Assembly: GCA_017463255.1 (NCBI GenBank)
Contig: JAFTPP010000032.1
Coordinates: 574,267 to 638,266 of the forward strand
Length of the DNA: 64,000 nucleotides
Direction: 5' to 3'
Source of the DNA: Lachnospiraceae bacterium
Lineage (GTDB): Bacteria > Bacillota > Clostridia > Lachnospirales > Lachnospiraceae
The notes beneath the pieces were generated by a model. It was not told the origin of the DNA, searched no databases, and saw only the letters and a list, made by a program, of their open reading frames with translations. Shown in pieces: positions 1 through 8,731 of this stretch (the first letter of the stretch is position 1; each line of letters opens with the position of its first letter). The translations under genes and the position numbers were made by a program.

Positions 1-656
1 GTTAAAATGCCCGTTACCACTATAGCAAGGGAACTCATTGCCGCCTGAAGCTCTCCCATCTCACATGCTTTACTGGTTCCAAGTGCATGGGAAGCAGTTC
101 CGATAGCTAGTCCCTGGGCCGCAGGCTCCGTAATTCTAAACAGTTTTAAAATCACCGGACTTAATATCGCCCCCATAAGACCTGCCATGCATACTCCTAC
201 TACAGTGATTGCTTCGATACCACCAACTTCTGACGATACCCCCATAGCAATAGCCGTAGTGACTGACTTTGGTAAAACCGACACTGCAAGAATCCCATCT
301 AATTGAAATAAAACTGCAAGCCCCGCCACGATTAACGCATGAACAATACAACCTGTTAATACACCGGCAATAATTGCACCCAGATTCTTTTTTAACACCT
401 GCAACTGTTTATACAAGGGCACTGCCAAACAGATAGTTGCCGGCGTAAGGAAATAGGTAATATACTTCGCCCCATAATCATAGGTTTCATAATCCACATT
501 AAATAAAAGAAGAAACCCGATAATCAAAAGCATGGATATTAACATAGGATTTACAATCATTAATTTAAATCTTTGATTCAGTCTATATCCAATCCAATAA
601 GCAATCAGACTGAGGGCAATGCCAAAATAGGCACATCCGCTTAATACTTCATTCAT
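1..656 (-). CDS. lrgB: LrgB/CidB-family membrane protein (3' end off window)
   Basis: This is a polytopic membrane protein of the LrgB/CidB family. The family works with LrgA in murein hydrolase control, and related plant and bacterial proteins export glycolate, lactate or pyruvate. The frame opens at ATG 656 with [16 protein letters not shown] and stays open to position 3, giving 218 codons, so only a short tail is missing. Family features visible in the translation are a run of hydrophobic helices, the segment [18 protein letters not shown] and the later [16 protein letters not shown]. The start lies 2 bases past the lrgA stop (TAATATG), so the pair is probably translationally coupled. Family assignment is secure; the transported substrate is not visible. 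Confidence 0.9.
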   Translation of the reverse strand, partial: MNEVLSGCAYFGIALSLIAYWIGYRLNQRFKLMIVNPMLISMLLIIGFLLLFNVDYETYDYGAKYITYFLTPATICLAVPLYKQLQVLKKNLGAIIAGVLTGCIVHALIVAGLAVLFQLDGILAVSVLPKSVTTAIAMGVSSEVGGIEAITVVGVCMAGLMGAILSPVILKLFRITEPAAQGLAIGTASHALGTSKACEMGELQAAMSSLAIVVTGIL

Positions 657-657
657 A

Positions 658-1026
658 TTACGCATCCTCCTTAGAATGATTACCACGTCTTTTCATCACA
701 AATTGTGTGACCACCCCGGTAAGGCCCAAAGTAAATACTGTAGAAATTACAATAATGACTATCAGTGACAAAACACTGCCCTTCATCGCCCCAAAAGAAG
801 TAATCAGACTTACGCTTGGTGAAATAAAGAAAATAGGCATAGCCGAAATAAAAAAGCCCGAAACCGTCTCAATCTGCTCAACCTTTACTACTTTTAAGCA
901 TAATAATAAAAACAGTAACACCAGTCCATATACGCTGGCCGGCACCGGAAGCGGAATTACTTCATGTAATAACTCTGCTATAAAACTTAAAAAACAAATA
1001 AAACCTAATTGAAAAATATATTTCAT
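658..1026 (-). CDS. lrgA: LrgA/CidA-family holin-like protein
   Basis: A 122-residue protein with about four hydrophobic helices and the LrgA/CidA signature near the N terminus (FIAELLHEVIPLPVPASVYG), ending in a basic tail. Members form holin-like oligomers in the membrane and are coded with LrgB, as here, where the lrgB start is 2 bases downstream. The start at 1026 has a modest AAGGA about 10 bases upstream. In Bacillus and Staphylococcus the pair responds to overflow metabolism, mainly acetate and pyruvate. That fits the glycyl-radical gene immediately upstream, although a terminator separates the two, so co-transcription is unlikely. Confidence 0.9.
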   Translation of the reverse strand: MKYIFQLGFICFLSFIAELLHEVIPLPVPASVYGLVLLFLLLCLKVVKVEQIETVSGFFISAMPIFFISPSVSLITSFGAMKGSVLSLIVIIVISTVFTLGLTGVVTQFVMKRRGNHSKEDA

Positions 1027-1090
1027 ACTGCTTCATCCTTCCCAGACTGCATTAGTCTAGCACAATACGCTTCTTATTTCTATATTCTTA

Positions 1091-1121
1091 CCAAAAAAAC
1101 TCTGCGGAATAATCCGCAGAG
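1091..1121 (-). terminator. Rho-independent terminator of the glycyl-radical gene
   Basis: A perfect 9-bp stem (1100-1108 with 1113-1121) and 4-base loop are followed on the minus strand by a run of seven T. It begins 6 bases past the stop codon of the 1128-1367 gene. Confidence 0.85.
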
Positions 1122-1127
1122 CCATTT

Positions 1128-1367
1128 CTACATTGCCTGATGGAAAGTTCTTGAAATAACATCATCCTGTTGCTCTTTTGTGAGCTTAATGAAATTCACA
1201 GCATATCCTGAAACACGGATTGTAAGCTGTGGGTAGTTTTCAGGATGTTTCTGTGCATCCAACAACATCTCTCTGTTTAATACATTCACATTAAGATGAT
1301 GTCCTCCCTTTGATGCATAACCGTCCAACATAGTTACTAAGTTTTCTACCTGATTCTTGCTTGCCAT
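1128..1367 (-). CDS. grcA: Stand-alone glycyl-radical protein (GrcA-like)
   Basis: This 79-residue protein equals the C-terminal glycyl-radical segment of pyruvate formate-lyase. It has [14 protein letters not shown], then [14 protein letters not shown] with the radical glycine at residue 54, then [16 protein letters not shown]. coli GrcA (YfiD) is longer and replaces the damaged radical domain of PFL after oxygen exposure; the same repair role is inferred here. ATG 1367 is chosen over an in-frame ATG at 1382 because GGAGGAG ends 6 bases before it. No PFL or activase gene is visible nearby. A perfect 19-bp inverted repeat lies upstream (1409-1427). Confidence 0.85.
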   Translation of the reverse strand: MASKNQVENLVTMLDGYASKGGHHLNVNVLNREMLLDAQKHPENYPQLTIRVSGYAVNFIKLTKEQQDDVISRTFHQAM

Positions 1368-1408
1368 AATACACTCCTCCATTCGTTTTGTTATTTTTTC
1401 TTTTTAGT

Positions 1409-1427
1409 AATAGTAATGATTACTATT
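1409..1427. promoter_or_regulatory. 19-bp perfect inverted repeat upstream of grcA
   Basis: AATAGTAATGATTACTATT is a perfect odd palindrome in the AT-rich leader of the glycyl-radical gene, about 40 bases before its start and just downstream of a TATAAT-like stretch on the minus strand. It has the size and symmetry of a dimeric repressor operator. No cognate regulator is adjacent. Confidence 0.45.
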
Positions 1428-1500
1428 TATATTATTATAATATCACATTTTTCCAGAATGTAAATAGGTGTTTTTGTATTTTATTCCATACAATTGAAAC

Positions 1501-1535
1501 AAAACAAAAAGGAGATATGAATTACTCATATCTCC
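1501..1535 (-). terminator. Terminator downstream of tRNA-Leu(CAG)
   Basis: A 10-bp stem (1511-1520 with 1526-1535) with 5-base loop is followed on the minus strand by a T-rich tract. It lies 8 bases past the tRNA 3' end. Confidence 0.8.
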
Positions 1536-1543
1536 CTGTATCA

Positions 1544-1626
1544 TGCAGGAAAAGGGATTTGAACCCTCACAGTATTGCTACTACACGGACCTGAACCGTG
1601 CGCGTCTGCCGTTCCGCCACTCCTGC
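1544..1626 (-). tRNA. tRNA-Leu (CAG)
   Basis: An 83-base cloverleaf with 7-bp acceptor stem, long class II variable arm, T-loop GGTTCAAAT and anticodon loop TTCAGGT (anticodon CAG). The discriminator base is A, as required for leucine. CCA is not encoded. Confidence 0.95.
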
Positions 1627-1711
1627 AAGCGAATTTAATTTTATCTGTTTTGGGTACTTCTGTCAAGTACAATTATCAGATTCCATTCAACTGCAGGAAT
1701 GCCCTAAAATC

Positions 1712-2476
1712 CTATAAATACTGGTCCATAATACTGCCGTTACTGCCTGATGGTGTATAAGAACCGGATGCGGTATATGTTCCCATCTTCTGTGCCTCGC
1801 GGACTGCATTTTGATTAATGCGGGTAGCATATGCGCCAATACTGTCCGCATATGAATTCGCACCTTCGAATAAAGACTTCATGGTAGTAATGTCCGCCGC
1901 CTTAAAAGTATCTTCATCAACGGTAAGTTCATTCTTCTCACCAATGGTAATACCGACTGACGCTAACATACCGGCATACTCTTTGGTCTGATTCGTCATA
2001 TTTCTGGCATTGCGTAAAATACTGATATTATCTGATTCTATGGTAGAATCTAAAAGGCTGTTATACTCTTCGGTAAATTTCTTCACCGCATTATAAATCT
2101 TATCCTTATCATAATCCATTACTTTATTACCGTCTTTATCTTCGGTTTCCACCTTATTAAATACGGATTTCTTACCGGTTGCTGTTAAAGCATCCACTGC
2201 CTTTTTAACAGAAGTAGCATCTTTACGCACCGTTGCATTAATACTCTTAGCCTTATCCGTAGCGTCAGCATTTCCTGCCGCACCTGCTTCTTTATCCGCC
2301 TTAGCATAATATGCTTTGGTTAATTTATAATATGTACCATTCTTAATAGACGCATAATCCGTCAAGCTAAATGCACTGCTATTGGATGAAACGCCCCCCA
2401 ACACATTATTGGAACCGGTTGGAAGTGAATTAAATAAGTAAGAAAAATCGTTTCCTGAACCTATTGTATTAGACAT
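1712..2476 (-). CDS. FliD C-terminal-like protein
   Basis: A 254-residue protein. ATG 2476 is preferred over an in-frame start at 2494 because AAGGAGG lies 6 bases before it. The middle part (YNSLLDSTIES, then LASVGITIGEKNELTVDED, then MKSLFEG) resembles the C-terminal domain of the flagellar cap protein FliD, where an LxxIGIT...G.L.lDE pattern is typical. Complete FliD proteins are much longer. The N terminus is Ser/Asn/Gly-rich with no signal peptide, and the C terminus is Gly/Ser-rich, ending IMDQYL. No flagellar genes are next to it. It may be a short filament-associated protein or a structural relative. Function is uncertain. Confidence 0.5.
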   Translation of the reverse strand: MSNTIGSGNDFSYLFNSLPTGSNNVLGGVSSNSSAFSLTDYASIKNGTYYKLTKAYYAKADKEAGAAGNADATDKAKSINATVRKDATSVKKAVDALTATGKKSVFNKVETEDKDGNKVMDYDKDKIYNAVKKFTEEYNSLLDSTIESDNISILRNARNMTNQTKEYAGMLASVGITIGEKNELTVDEDTFKAADITTMKSLFEGANSYADSIGAYATRINQNAVREAQKMGTYTASGSYTPSGSNGSIMDQYL

Positions 2477-2608
2477 ATGTGACCTCCTTGTCAAAAGCCT
2501 GTTAATAATTCCTTTGAACTTATATCGGCATTAAAGGTTACTTCCTTTAATGTAAATTTATTATAACATAGGCAAAATAAAAATAATAGAAAAAATTATA
2601 TTTTTTGA

Positions 2609-2637
2609 TTGACAACCCTTATCTATTTTGATATTAT
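2609..2637 (+). promoter_or_regulatory. Sigma-A promoter of tRNA-Leu(AAG)
   Basis: TTGACA (2609-2614), a 17-base spacer and TATTAT (2632-2637), ending 43 bases before the tRNA. It is the only tRNA in the window on the plus strand. Confidence 0.8.
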
Positions 2638-2680
2638 AACAAAGTCGCGAGTGTGAAACACCCGTGAAAACCGAATAAAT

Positions 2681-2764
2681 GCGCGAGTGCTGGAATTGGC
2701 AGACAGGCTAGACTAAGGATCTAGTGTTGGAAACGACGTGTGGGTTCAAGTCCCATCTTGCGCA
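2681..2764 (+). tRNA. tRNA-Leu (AAG)
   Basis: An 84-base class II cloverleaf. The acceptor stem is GCGCGAG with CTTGCGC, the anticodon stem CTAGA/TCTAG, and the anticodon loop CTAAGGA reads AAG. The discriminator is A. An A34 leucine tRNA is unusual in bacteria and would need A-to-I editing for wide wobble reading. Confidence 0.95.
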
Positions 2765-2771
2765 TCTTCTG

Positions 2772-2806
2772 AGAACTGAAATCTATAAGGTTTCAGTTCT
2801 TTTTTA
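2772..2806 (+). terminator. Terminator of tRNA-Leu(AAG)
   Basis: A perfect 10-bp stem (2772-2781 with 2791-2800), 9-base loop and T run. It abuts the stop codon of the convergent dipeptidase gene and may serve both strands. Confidence 0.85.
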
Positions 2807-3841
2807 TGCTAACATAACACTTAACGTCTCTATAAGATTTCTTCCCATAATTCCTGTTACAACATCTTTTTCCATTCCTTTGCGAAGCAAAAATGCAGTC
2901 CACTCCAGCCATTTATCATGGCCTGCTATCACATCCTCTTTTTTAAGTCTTGCAACGTTTCTCATATACCGGTTGCAATTATCATACAAGTCCATTCCCA
3001 TTCCTATGTTACGTTTTCCAACCATGAAAAGCATGTATTCCAGATGAAGATATAATTTTTCCCATCCCTTAGCTCCCACCAAATATATATTGGAATTAAG
3101 CCCCACATAGCCTCTAAGTTTCCCTATATTCACAAGCTGCTTATCCGTAAGGTTTCTATACGAATGGTATATTGCCCTGGCATTTGAATGGGTTGCAACC
3201 GGGAAAAAAGAAGTATTAAAAACATCCGAATCCAACAACTCATTGATTCCGTCATCATTTAAGTGACTCACATCTAAAAACATTCCCATTTTTTTCATTT
3301 GGCTGATAACATCCCAACCTTTATCCGTTATTTTTCCCTCCTGCTGCAAAGTGCTAGAGGCAGTTGCACTCCCTGTAGCAAAGGGATTTCTTCTGCTCCA
3401 GCAAAGAGCCGCTCCCCGGACACCAAGATCATAGAATAATTCCGGCAATTCCAAATCTCCCGTCAGACATTCCAAACCTTCCAAAAATAACAGCACTCCT
3501 ACTTTATCCTTATTAACCGTAACATGATGAAGGCTATCCTTATTTGTAATAAGTACAACTTCTCCTTCACTTTCTTCTATTTCTCTTTTCACAGCCCCTA
3601 TCTGCTTTAAAGCAACCTTTAAGGATAGCTCCGGCACATACTCGTTTTCCACAAAGACTGATAAAATAAGGAAATTAATACCTGCCCGTTTCCAGACAGG
3701 TAAATACTCTGTCTTTATAATCTTTTTTTCTCCCATGTTCCTTCGGTACATTAATTCTACCGGCAAATCATAATGGCTGTCCGCAACCGGATATGTACAA
3801 TGCAGTCTGTAAGCTTCCTCGTAATACTTATCTGCTTTCAT
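2804..3841 (-). CDS. Membrane dipeptidase-type peptidase, family M19
   Basis: A 345-residue zinc dipeptidase of the renal dipeptidase (M19) family, cleaving dipeptides including D-configured C-terminal residues in known members. Metal ligands line up with the family: H23 and D25 in DSHYDLP, E121 in LFLEGLE, H193 in LDVSHLND, H218 in ATHSNAR, and an aspartate in GMGMDLYD. There is no signal peptide, so it is cytoplasmic. GGGAG lies 7 bases before ATG 3841. It is divergent from the amidotransferase-like gene at 3952, and both may act on small peptides or gamma-glutamyl compounds, which is inference. Confidence 0.9.
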   Translation of the reverse strand: MKADKYYEEAYRLHCTYPVADSHYDLPVELMYRRNMGEKKIIKTEYLPVWKRAGINFLILSVFVENEYVPELSLKVALKQIGAVKREIEESEGEVVLITNKDSLHHVTVNKDKVGVLLFLEGLECLTGDLELPELFYDLGVRGAALCWSRRNPFATGSATASSTLQQEGKITDKGWDVISQMKKMGMFLDVSHLNDDGINELLDSDVFNTSFFPVATHSNARAIYHSYRNLTDKQLVNIGKLRGYVGLNSNIYLVGAKGWEKLYLHLEYMLFMVGKRNIGMGMDLYDNCNRYMRNVARLKKEDVIAGHDKWLEWTAFLLRKGMEKDVVTGIMGRNLIETLSVMLA

Positions 3842-3951
3842 AAGCTTCTCCCGGATTTCTTCAGTATACTATATTCCGTTCATTCGCCGTTCATGTATCC
3901 GCTTCATTCATCATATAATTTGAATAACCAATTCTCATATAAGGAGCATCC

Positions 3952-4590
3952 ATGCCTCACGTATTGATTGCAGGTGACGAAAGAAAAACTCATAATTATA
4001 TAAATGCACTGTTAAGAGCAGGTGCTTCCTGTGACAGTTCCTTTTTTCCTCTTTCTGACCATTATGACGCACTGCTATTGCCGGGTGGTGGGGATATTGA
4101 CCCTGCGTATTGGAATCAAACCGACCAGAGCAGTAAAAACATAATTCGTGAAGAGGACGAAGCCCAGTTCTTATTATTGAATCATTTCTTTGCCCATAGG
4201 AAACCTATTTTAGGAATCTGCAAAGGAATGCAACTGATTAATGTATATTTTGGCGGTTCCCTGATTCAAGACCTTCCCACAGCTGCTCTTCACTCCTTTA
4301 ACGAGACAGACCAATACCATATGACCTACATAAAAAAAGACTCCTATTTAGAATCTCTTTACGGGAAAGCCATTATAACAAACAGTGCCCACCATCAGGG
4401 TATTGATACCCTTGGCAGGCACTTAACAATTGATGCTATTACAAAAGATAATGTGGTGGAAGCAATTTCACACACCAAACTCCCCATCATAGGTGTCCAG
4501 TGGCATCCTGAACGAATGCCTAAACTAAAACGTAATGTCTATTTTGCAGATGGTGATAAACTTCTTTCCTACTTCTTATCCTTAATCTGA
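3952..4590 (+). CDS. Gamma-glutamyl-GABA hydrolase-like class I amidotransferase (C26)
   Basis: A 212-residue class I glutamine amidotransferase-like hydrolase. The nucleophile elbow is GICKGMQ with C90, and the His-Glu pair is in VQWHPE (H184, E186). GGGDIDPAYW near residue 46 and AHHQG near 145 are typical of the PuuD/gamma-glutamyl-GABA hydrolase group. No synthetase domain is fused, so it should be a free hydrolase of gamma-glutamyl amides. The substrate is not determined by the sequence. AAGGAG at 3941-3946 gives the start. It is one of very few plus-strand genes here. Confidence 0.85.
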   Translation: MPHVLIAGDERKTHNYINALLRAGASCDSSFFPLSDHYDALLLPGGGDIDPAYWNQTDQSSKNIIREEDEAQFLLLNHFFAHRKPILGICKGMQLINVYFGGSLIQDLPTAALHSFNETDQYHMTYIKKDSYLESLYGKAIITNSAHHQGIDTLGRHLTIDAITKDNVVEAISHTKLPIIGVQWHPERMPKLKRNVYFADGDKLLSYFLSLI

Positions 4591-4603
4591 CTGCTTATCC
4601 ATC

Positions 4604-6670
4604 CTAGTAAACAGGAATATCCTTGCAATCTTTGATAAATACAGGAATAACATCCATTGGAGTCGGAACAGTGATATACTGTCCGCCTTCATAGGTTTCT
4701 CCTGTTTTTGCATTCTTCCATGTAGCTCCTTTCGGAAGGTATACAGAACGCTCTGTCATTCCTTCTTCCATTACCGGTGCTACCAAAAGATCAGGTCCGA
4801 ACATATACTGGTCCTTTAATTCCCAACAAACAGAATCATTCTGGAAATCATAGAACATAGGACGCATGATTAAGTCACCTGTTTCAGATACCCTTCTCAT
4901 ACATTCACGGATATATGGACGCAAACGTTCTCTCATAAATAAGAACTCTTTTAAAATTTCATAATTATCTTCGCCAAAGCTCCATACTTCATTGTCCTGA
5001 CCACTGGTTAACTGACGTACACCGTTAATGAATTCCTGCTCTCTTTCATACCAAGGAGAACGTTCTCCATGTAATCTGAATACCGGACAAAATACCCCCC
5101 ATGCAAACCATCTGACCAAAAGTTCACGGAAAGAAGGATCGTCAATATTGCCGCCTAAGAATCCGCCGATGTCCGTTGTCCACCACGGAATTCCGGCAAC
5201 ACTCATATTAAGACCGGCCTGTAACTGTTCACGGAACGCTCTAAAGCTTGAATGGATATCACCTGACCAGGTTAAAACACCATACTTCTGGCTTCCTGCC
5301 CATGCACAACGTACCAAGCTCATTACATCCTTTTCTCCGGCAGCTTTCAAACCGTCATAGAAGCCTTTTGCATACATAACAGGATAAATATTGGTACACT
5401 GTAATGCCGGACCTGCATAATAACGGTAATTATCAAAATCATATGGTCCGTATTCCGGTTCAGCTTCATCTAACCAGAATGTCTTAATACCTAAGCTGTA
5501 ATAGTTTTCTTTACATTTATTCCATACAAATTCCTGAGCACCCGGATGTGTTGCATCGTAGAATACAGTATCTCCCATCCAGTTCATATGGAAGCTGCTT
5601 CCTCTGTCTGCATTGACAAGATATCCCTTGTCTGCCATTTCACCGTAGTTAATACTTCTTTCATCAATGGTTGGCCATACAGATACGCAGGTTTCAATTC
5701 CAAGTTCCTTTAACTCTTTTACCATTGCTGCCGGGTCCGGCCAGTCTCTTGGTTCAAATCTAAAGTCACCCTGTCTTGTCCAGTGGAAGAAATCCACCAC
5801 GATAACGTCCATAGGAAGTCCGCGTTTTTTATGTTCTCTTGCTACTGCAAGTAACTCGTCCTGTGTACGGTAACGAAGTTTACACTGCCAGAAACCAATA
5901 CCATATTCAGGCATCATAGGTGTTCTTCCCGTAACAGCTGTATACTGTTCTTCGATTTCAGCCGGTGTATCACCTGCTGTCACAAAATAATCAAGCTTTT
6001 TAGTACTCTTTGCATACCATTCGGTCTTGTTGGTTCCGAATGTAGCAGTACCGATAGCCGGGTTGTTCCATAAGAATCCATATCCTAAATTAGAAATATA
6101 AAAAGGAACACTTGCCTGTGAATTACGATGTGCAAGTTCTAATGTTGCTCCTTTTTTATCAAGATTTGCTTCCTGATACTGACCCATACCAAAGATTTTT
6201 TCCCCGTCTACTGCTTCAAATCTTGCAGTAATACTAAAATCGGTAGTTCCCTGAATTGCCTTAAACTCTCTTGCTTCTATTCTGAGCGGTGCGCAAAAAC
6301 GGTCAATTCTGTCTCTGGTTCTCCAATATTCACTTAATAACAGTTCACCCTTTTGATTGTAAAAGCTAATCCAACCTTCTGTATTAACCTTTGCGGTAAT
6401 TTTACCATTGGTAATACTTCCTGCAATTCCTGTTTCAAGGTGTTTATCATGTTCTTCACCCTTCCACCATGGCATGGTAAGATCAACTTCATGTAACTCA
6501 ATCTTGGCATCACATGCTTGTGGCACTTCACTTAATGCCCAGTCATTTGCATCCATCTTGGCTTCTTTAGTCATTCGTACACGCAATGAATTGCGTCCCC
6601 ATGGTTCAATCCAAACCTGAGCGGGCCCGTTTGCAATAATCAGTTTGTTTTTTTCCTGTATCAGTCTCAT
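4604..6670 (-). CDS. GH31 alpha-glycosidase (alpha-xylosidase/alpha-glucosidase)
   Basis: A 688-residue glycoside hydrolase family 31 enzyme. The N-terminal beta domain includes FGMGQYQEANLDKKG near 160, the (beta/alpha)8 barrel starts near 255 (MPEYGIGFWQCKLRY), the nucleophile D401 is in FWLDEAEPE, and the acid/base D471 is in TWSGDIHSSF. The nucleophile context resembles YicI-type alpha-xylosidases, but alpha-glucosidase activity is equally possible. There is no signal peptide, so it acts on imported oligosaccharides. The neighbouring LacI-sensor/GGDEF gene starts upstream on the same strand, 21 bases separate them, and co-transcription is likely. GGAG lies 8 bases before the start. Confidence 0.92.
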   Translation of the reverse strand: MRLIQEKNKLIIANGPAQVWIEPWGRNSLRVRMTKEAKMDANDWALSEVPQACDAKIELHEVDLTMPWWKGEEHDKHLETGIAGSITNGKITAKVNTEGWISFYNQKGELLLSEYWRTRDRIDRFCAPLRIEAREFKAIQGTTDFSITARFEAVDGEKIFGMGQYQEANLDKKGATLELAHRNSQASVPFYISNLGYGFLWNNPAIGTATFGTNKTEWYAKSTKKLDYFVTAGDTPAEIEEQYTAVTGRTPMMPEYGIGFWQCKLRYRTQDELLAVAREHKKRGLPMDVIVVDFFHWTRQGDFRFEPRDWPDPAAMVKELKELGIETCVSVWPTIDERSINYGEMADKGYLVNADRGSSFHMNWMGDTVFYDATHPGAQEFVWNKCKENYYSLGIKTFWLDEAEPEYGPYDFDNYRYYAGPALQCTNIYPVMYAKGFYDGLKAAGEKDVMSLVRCAWAGSQKYGVLTWSGDIHSSFRAFREQLQAGLNMSVAGIPWWTTDIGGFLGGNIDDPSFRELLVRWFAWGVFCPVFRLHGERSPWYEREQEFINGVRQLTSGQDNEVWSFGEDNYEILKEFLFMRERLRPYIRECMRRVSETGDLIMRPMFYDFQNDSVCWELKDQYMFGPDLLVAPVMEEGMTERSVYLPKGATWKNAKTGETYEGGQYITVPTPMDVIPVFIKDCKDIPVY

Positions 6671-6691
6671 TATCTATCTCCAGTCTTTTTA

Positions 6692-8620
6692 TTATCTGTT
6701 ACGTTCTCTTTTATGCCTTGCCTTTTCGGAATACATTGCATTATCGGCATAACGGATATAATCATCCAAATTATCATCCTTTTTCGGAACCGTTATATAA
6801 CTTCCGAAACTTGCTCCGAGACTATATGGTTTATCATGCTTTTTATTGAGTTCTTCAAGATATCCTTGTATGCCACCAACAATCTCATCCACACGTTCTT
6901 CAGCATTTGGTGCTCCCAAGGCAATCAGAAATTCATCTCCACCGAATCTTGCAGCATACTCACCTTCTGCGACATTAAGTGTCATGGCAGTGGCAATACT
7001 CTTTAAAGCATAATCTCCTTCTTTATGTCCGTAGGAATCATTGATTATTTTTAACCCATCCATATCAATACTGATAACTGCAAAAGCATACTGTTTCTCT
7101 GTAGCTTCTGAGATGACGCCTTTTATATATTTATAAAAACCACGCCTATTGTACAGATTGGTTAACATATCCTTATTAAAATAATTCTCACGTTCCGAAG
7201 CAACTTTATAATTTGTTAATACCTGCATCAAATTTACAATCAGGGAATGGAACGGCTTTGCCCGCATTACATATAAATGATCAAAACAGGCTGCCATATA
7301 CCCTACTGTGTATTCTTCTGCATAAAGCGGTAAAACAAACAATGTATTATGATCCTGCATGACAGTTTCAAAGTGGGGAACAATGTCTGCACGTTCTACT
7401 TTGTCTCCCCTGAAGAACTTAAGGTGGTTCTTGCGCATGGGGATATGCATAACCTCTGAAAATAAAGAAGCATTTTCCCGTTTTCTTTTTTTAATGGCTT
7501 TATCAAAATCAAAATGCTCATCTAACATATCTTCGTTAGTACAAATCCATATCTGATCTGCATCATTTGTTCTGGCATACTCCTCAAACCCTTTAAATAC
7601 ATCGGAAAGACTTTCCATATTATCTAAATAAGATACCATTCGATAAGCCTGTTCTTCAAAGTACTCATTATTTTTCACCTTGATTGCTAACTGATAGAAC
7701 TTATCTGTTGAATCAACAATTTCTATTGGTGCACATCCGCAAGAACAGGATTTTTTAAAGATATAACTTAATTTACAATCCTTAGGAATTACAAGATGTC
7801 TTGATGTAGCATTTACAACCTTGAAAATCTGGTTAATCAATCCATCCATATTATATGTAGCTGTGGTAAGTCTTGGCGAATGATACTTCTCCATTTCAAT
7901 ACCGTCAAATCCCGTTACAATAATGTCATCCGGAACTCTATAGCCATACTCTTTTAACCGTTGACATGCAGCAATGGCCATAATATCGTTAGCGCAAATA
8001 ATTGCCTGCGGCAATTCCAGACCGCAGCTTAAAAAATCATCTACCGCTGCCTTAGCAGGTTCCTCCCAAAATTCCCCGTATCCGATACGTTCTTCTTCAA
8101 TGGGAATATTATTATCCATAAGAACTCTTTTATAGCATTCCAAACGTTCTTCAGAAAAAGAATTCCCTTCCATACCTGCAATAAAATTAACCCGCCTCAA
8201 TCGATGGTCTTCCACAACATGGCGCACAATCTTTTCAAAAGAATCCCCGTAACTAAACTCTATGTTATAGCAATCCTCTATATATTTATCTACAGAAATA
8301 ATTGGAATCTCCGCCTGCTTTGCCAGCCTTACAATCTTAGGAACCGTTTCTGTATCTTTAAACGTTTCAGAAAAAATAACAATTGCATCAAAACGCTCAG
8401 CATGCATAGCATCAAAAACAGAGCTTTCTGACTGGACATGCCTATCCCCTAAAGATAAATCCGAACAGGTAGAAAAAATGACCATTTTACAATTGGCTGT
8501 CTCACATTTTTTATCCAGTTCAAAAATAATATCTCTGGTCATATCATCATAAAACTTCGCATAACATACCGCTATCACATGATATGGTTTTCCTTGAGAA
8601 TATTTTGAATATCCTGCCAT
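6692..8620 (-). CDS. LacI-type sugar-sensor domain fused to GGDEF diguanylate cyclase
   Basis: A 642-residue protein. Residues ~10-290 read as a LacI/periplasmic-binding-type sensor (VIAVCYAKFYDD, AIICANDIMAIAA, VTGFDGIEM) without the DNA-binding headpiece. A middle region (~300-460) is followed by a diguanylate cyclase domain with an intact GGDEF at 560-564 (ARFGGDEFLIAL). There is no membrane segment, so it should make c-di-GMP in the cytoplasm in response to a bound ligand. GCSCGCAP near residue 295 is a Cys cluster. AGGAGG lies 6 bases before ATG 8620. Its place upstream of a GH31 enzyme suggests a sugar ligand. Confidence 0.88.
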   Translation of the reverse strand: MAGYSKYSQGKPYHVIAVCYAKFYDDMTRDIIFELDKKCETANCKMVIFSTCSDLSLGDRHVQSESSVFDAMHAERFDAIVIFSETFKDTETVPKIVRLAKQAEIPIISVDKYIEDCYNIEFSYGDSFEKIVRHVVEDHRLRRVNFIAGMEGNSFSEERLECYKRVLMDNNIPIEEERIGYGEFWEEPAKAAVDDFLSCGLELPQAIICANDIMAIAACQRLKEYGYRVPDDIIVTGFDGIEMEKYHSPRLTTATYNMDGLINQIFKVVNATSRHLVIPKDCKLSYIFKKSCSCGCAPIEIVDSTDKFYQLAIKVKNNEYFEEQAYRMVSYLDNMESLSDVFKGFEEYARTNDADQIWICTNEDMLDEHFDFDKAIKKRKRENASLFSEVMHIPMRKNHLKFFRGDKVERADIVPHFETVMQDHNTLFVLPLYAEEYTVGYMAACFDHLYVMRAKPFHSLIVNLMQVLTNYKVASERENYFNKDMLTNLYNRRGFYKYIKGVISEATEKQYAFAVISIDMDGLKIINDSYGHKEGDYALKSIATAMTLNVAEGEYAARFGGDEFLIALGAPNAEERVDEIVGGIQGYLEELNKKHDKPYSLGASFGSYITVPKKDDNLDDYIRYADNAMYSEKARHKRERNR

Positions 8621-8731
8621 ACTAAACCTCCTAATTCTCTTAGAATAGTCTGTCCCATAATAAAAATACTATATTCTATTTTACACTATCCGTTCATAAC
8701 TTCAATGCAATAATTAGTGGTTTTTCCCATG

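Noticed and set aside
6334..6620. ORFs within the GH31 gene
   Set aside because: They are other-frame readings of a clear coding gene.
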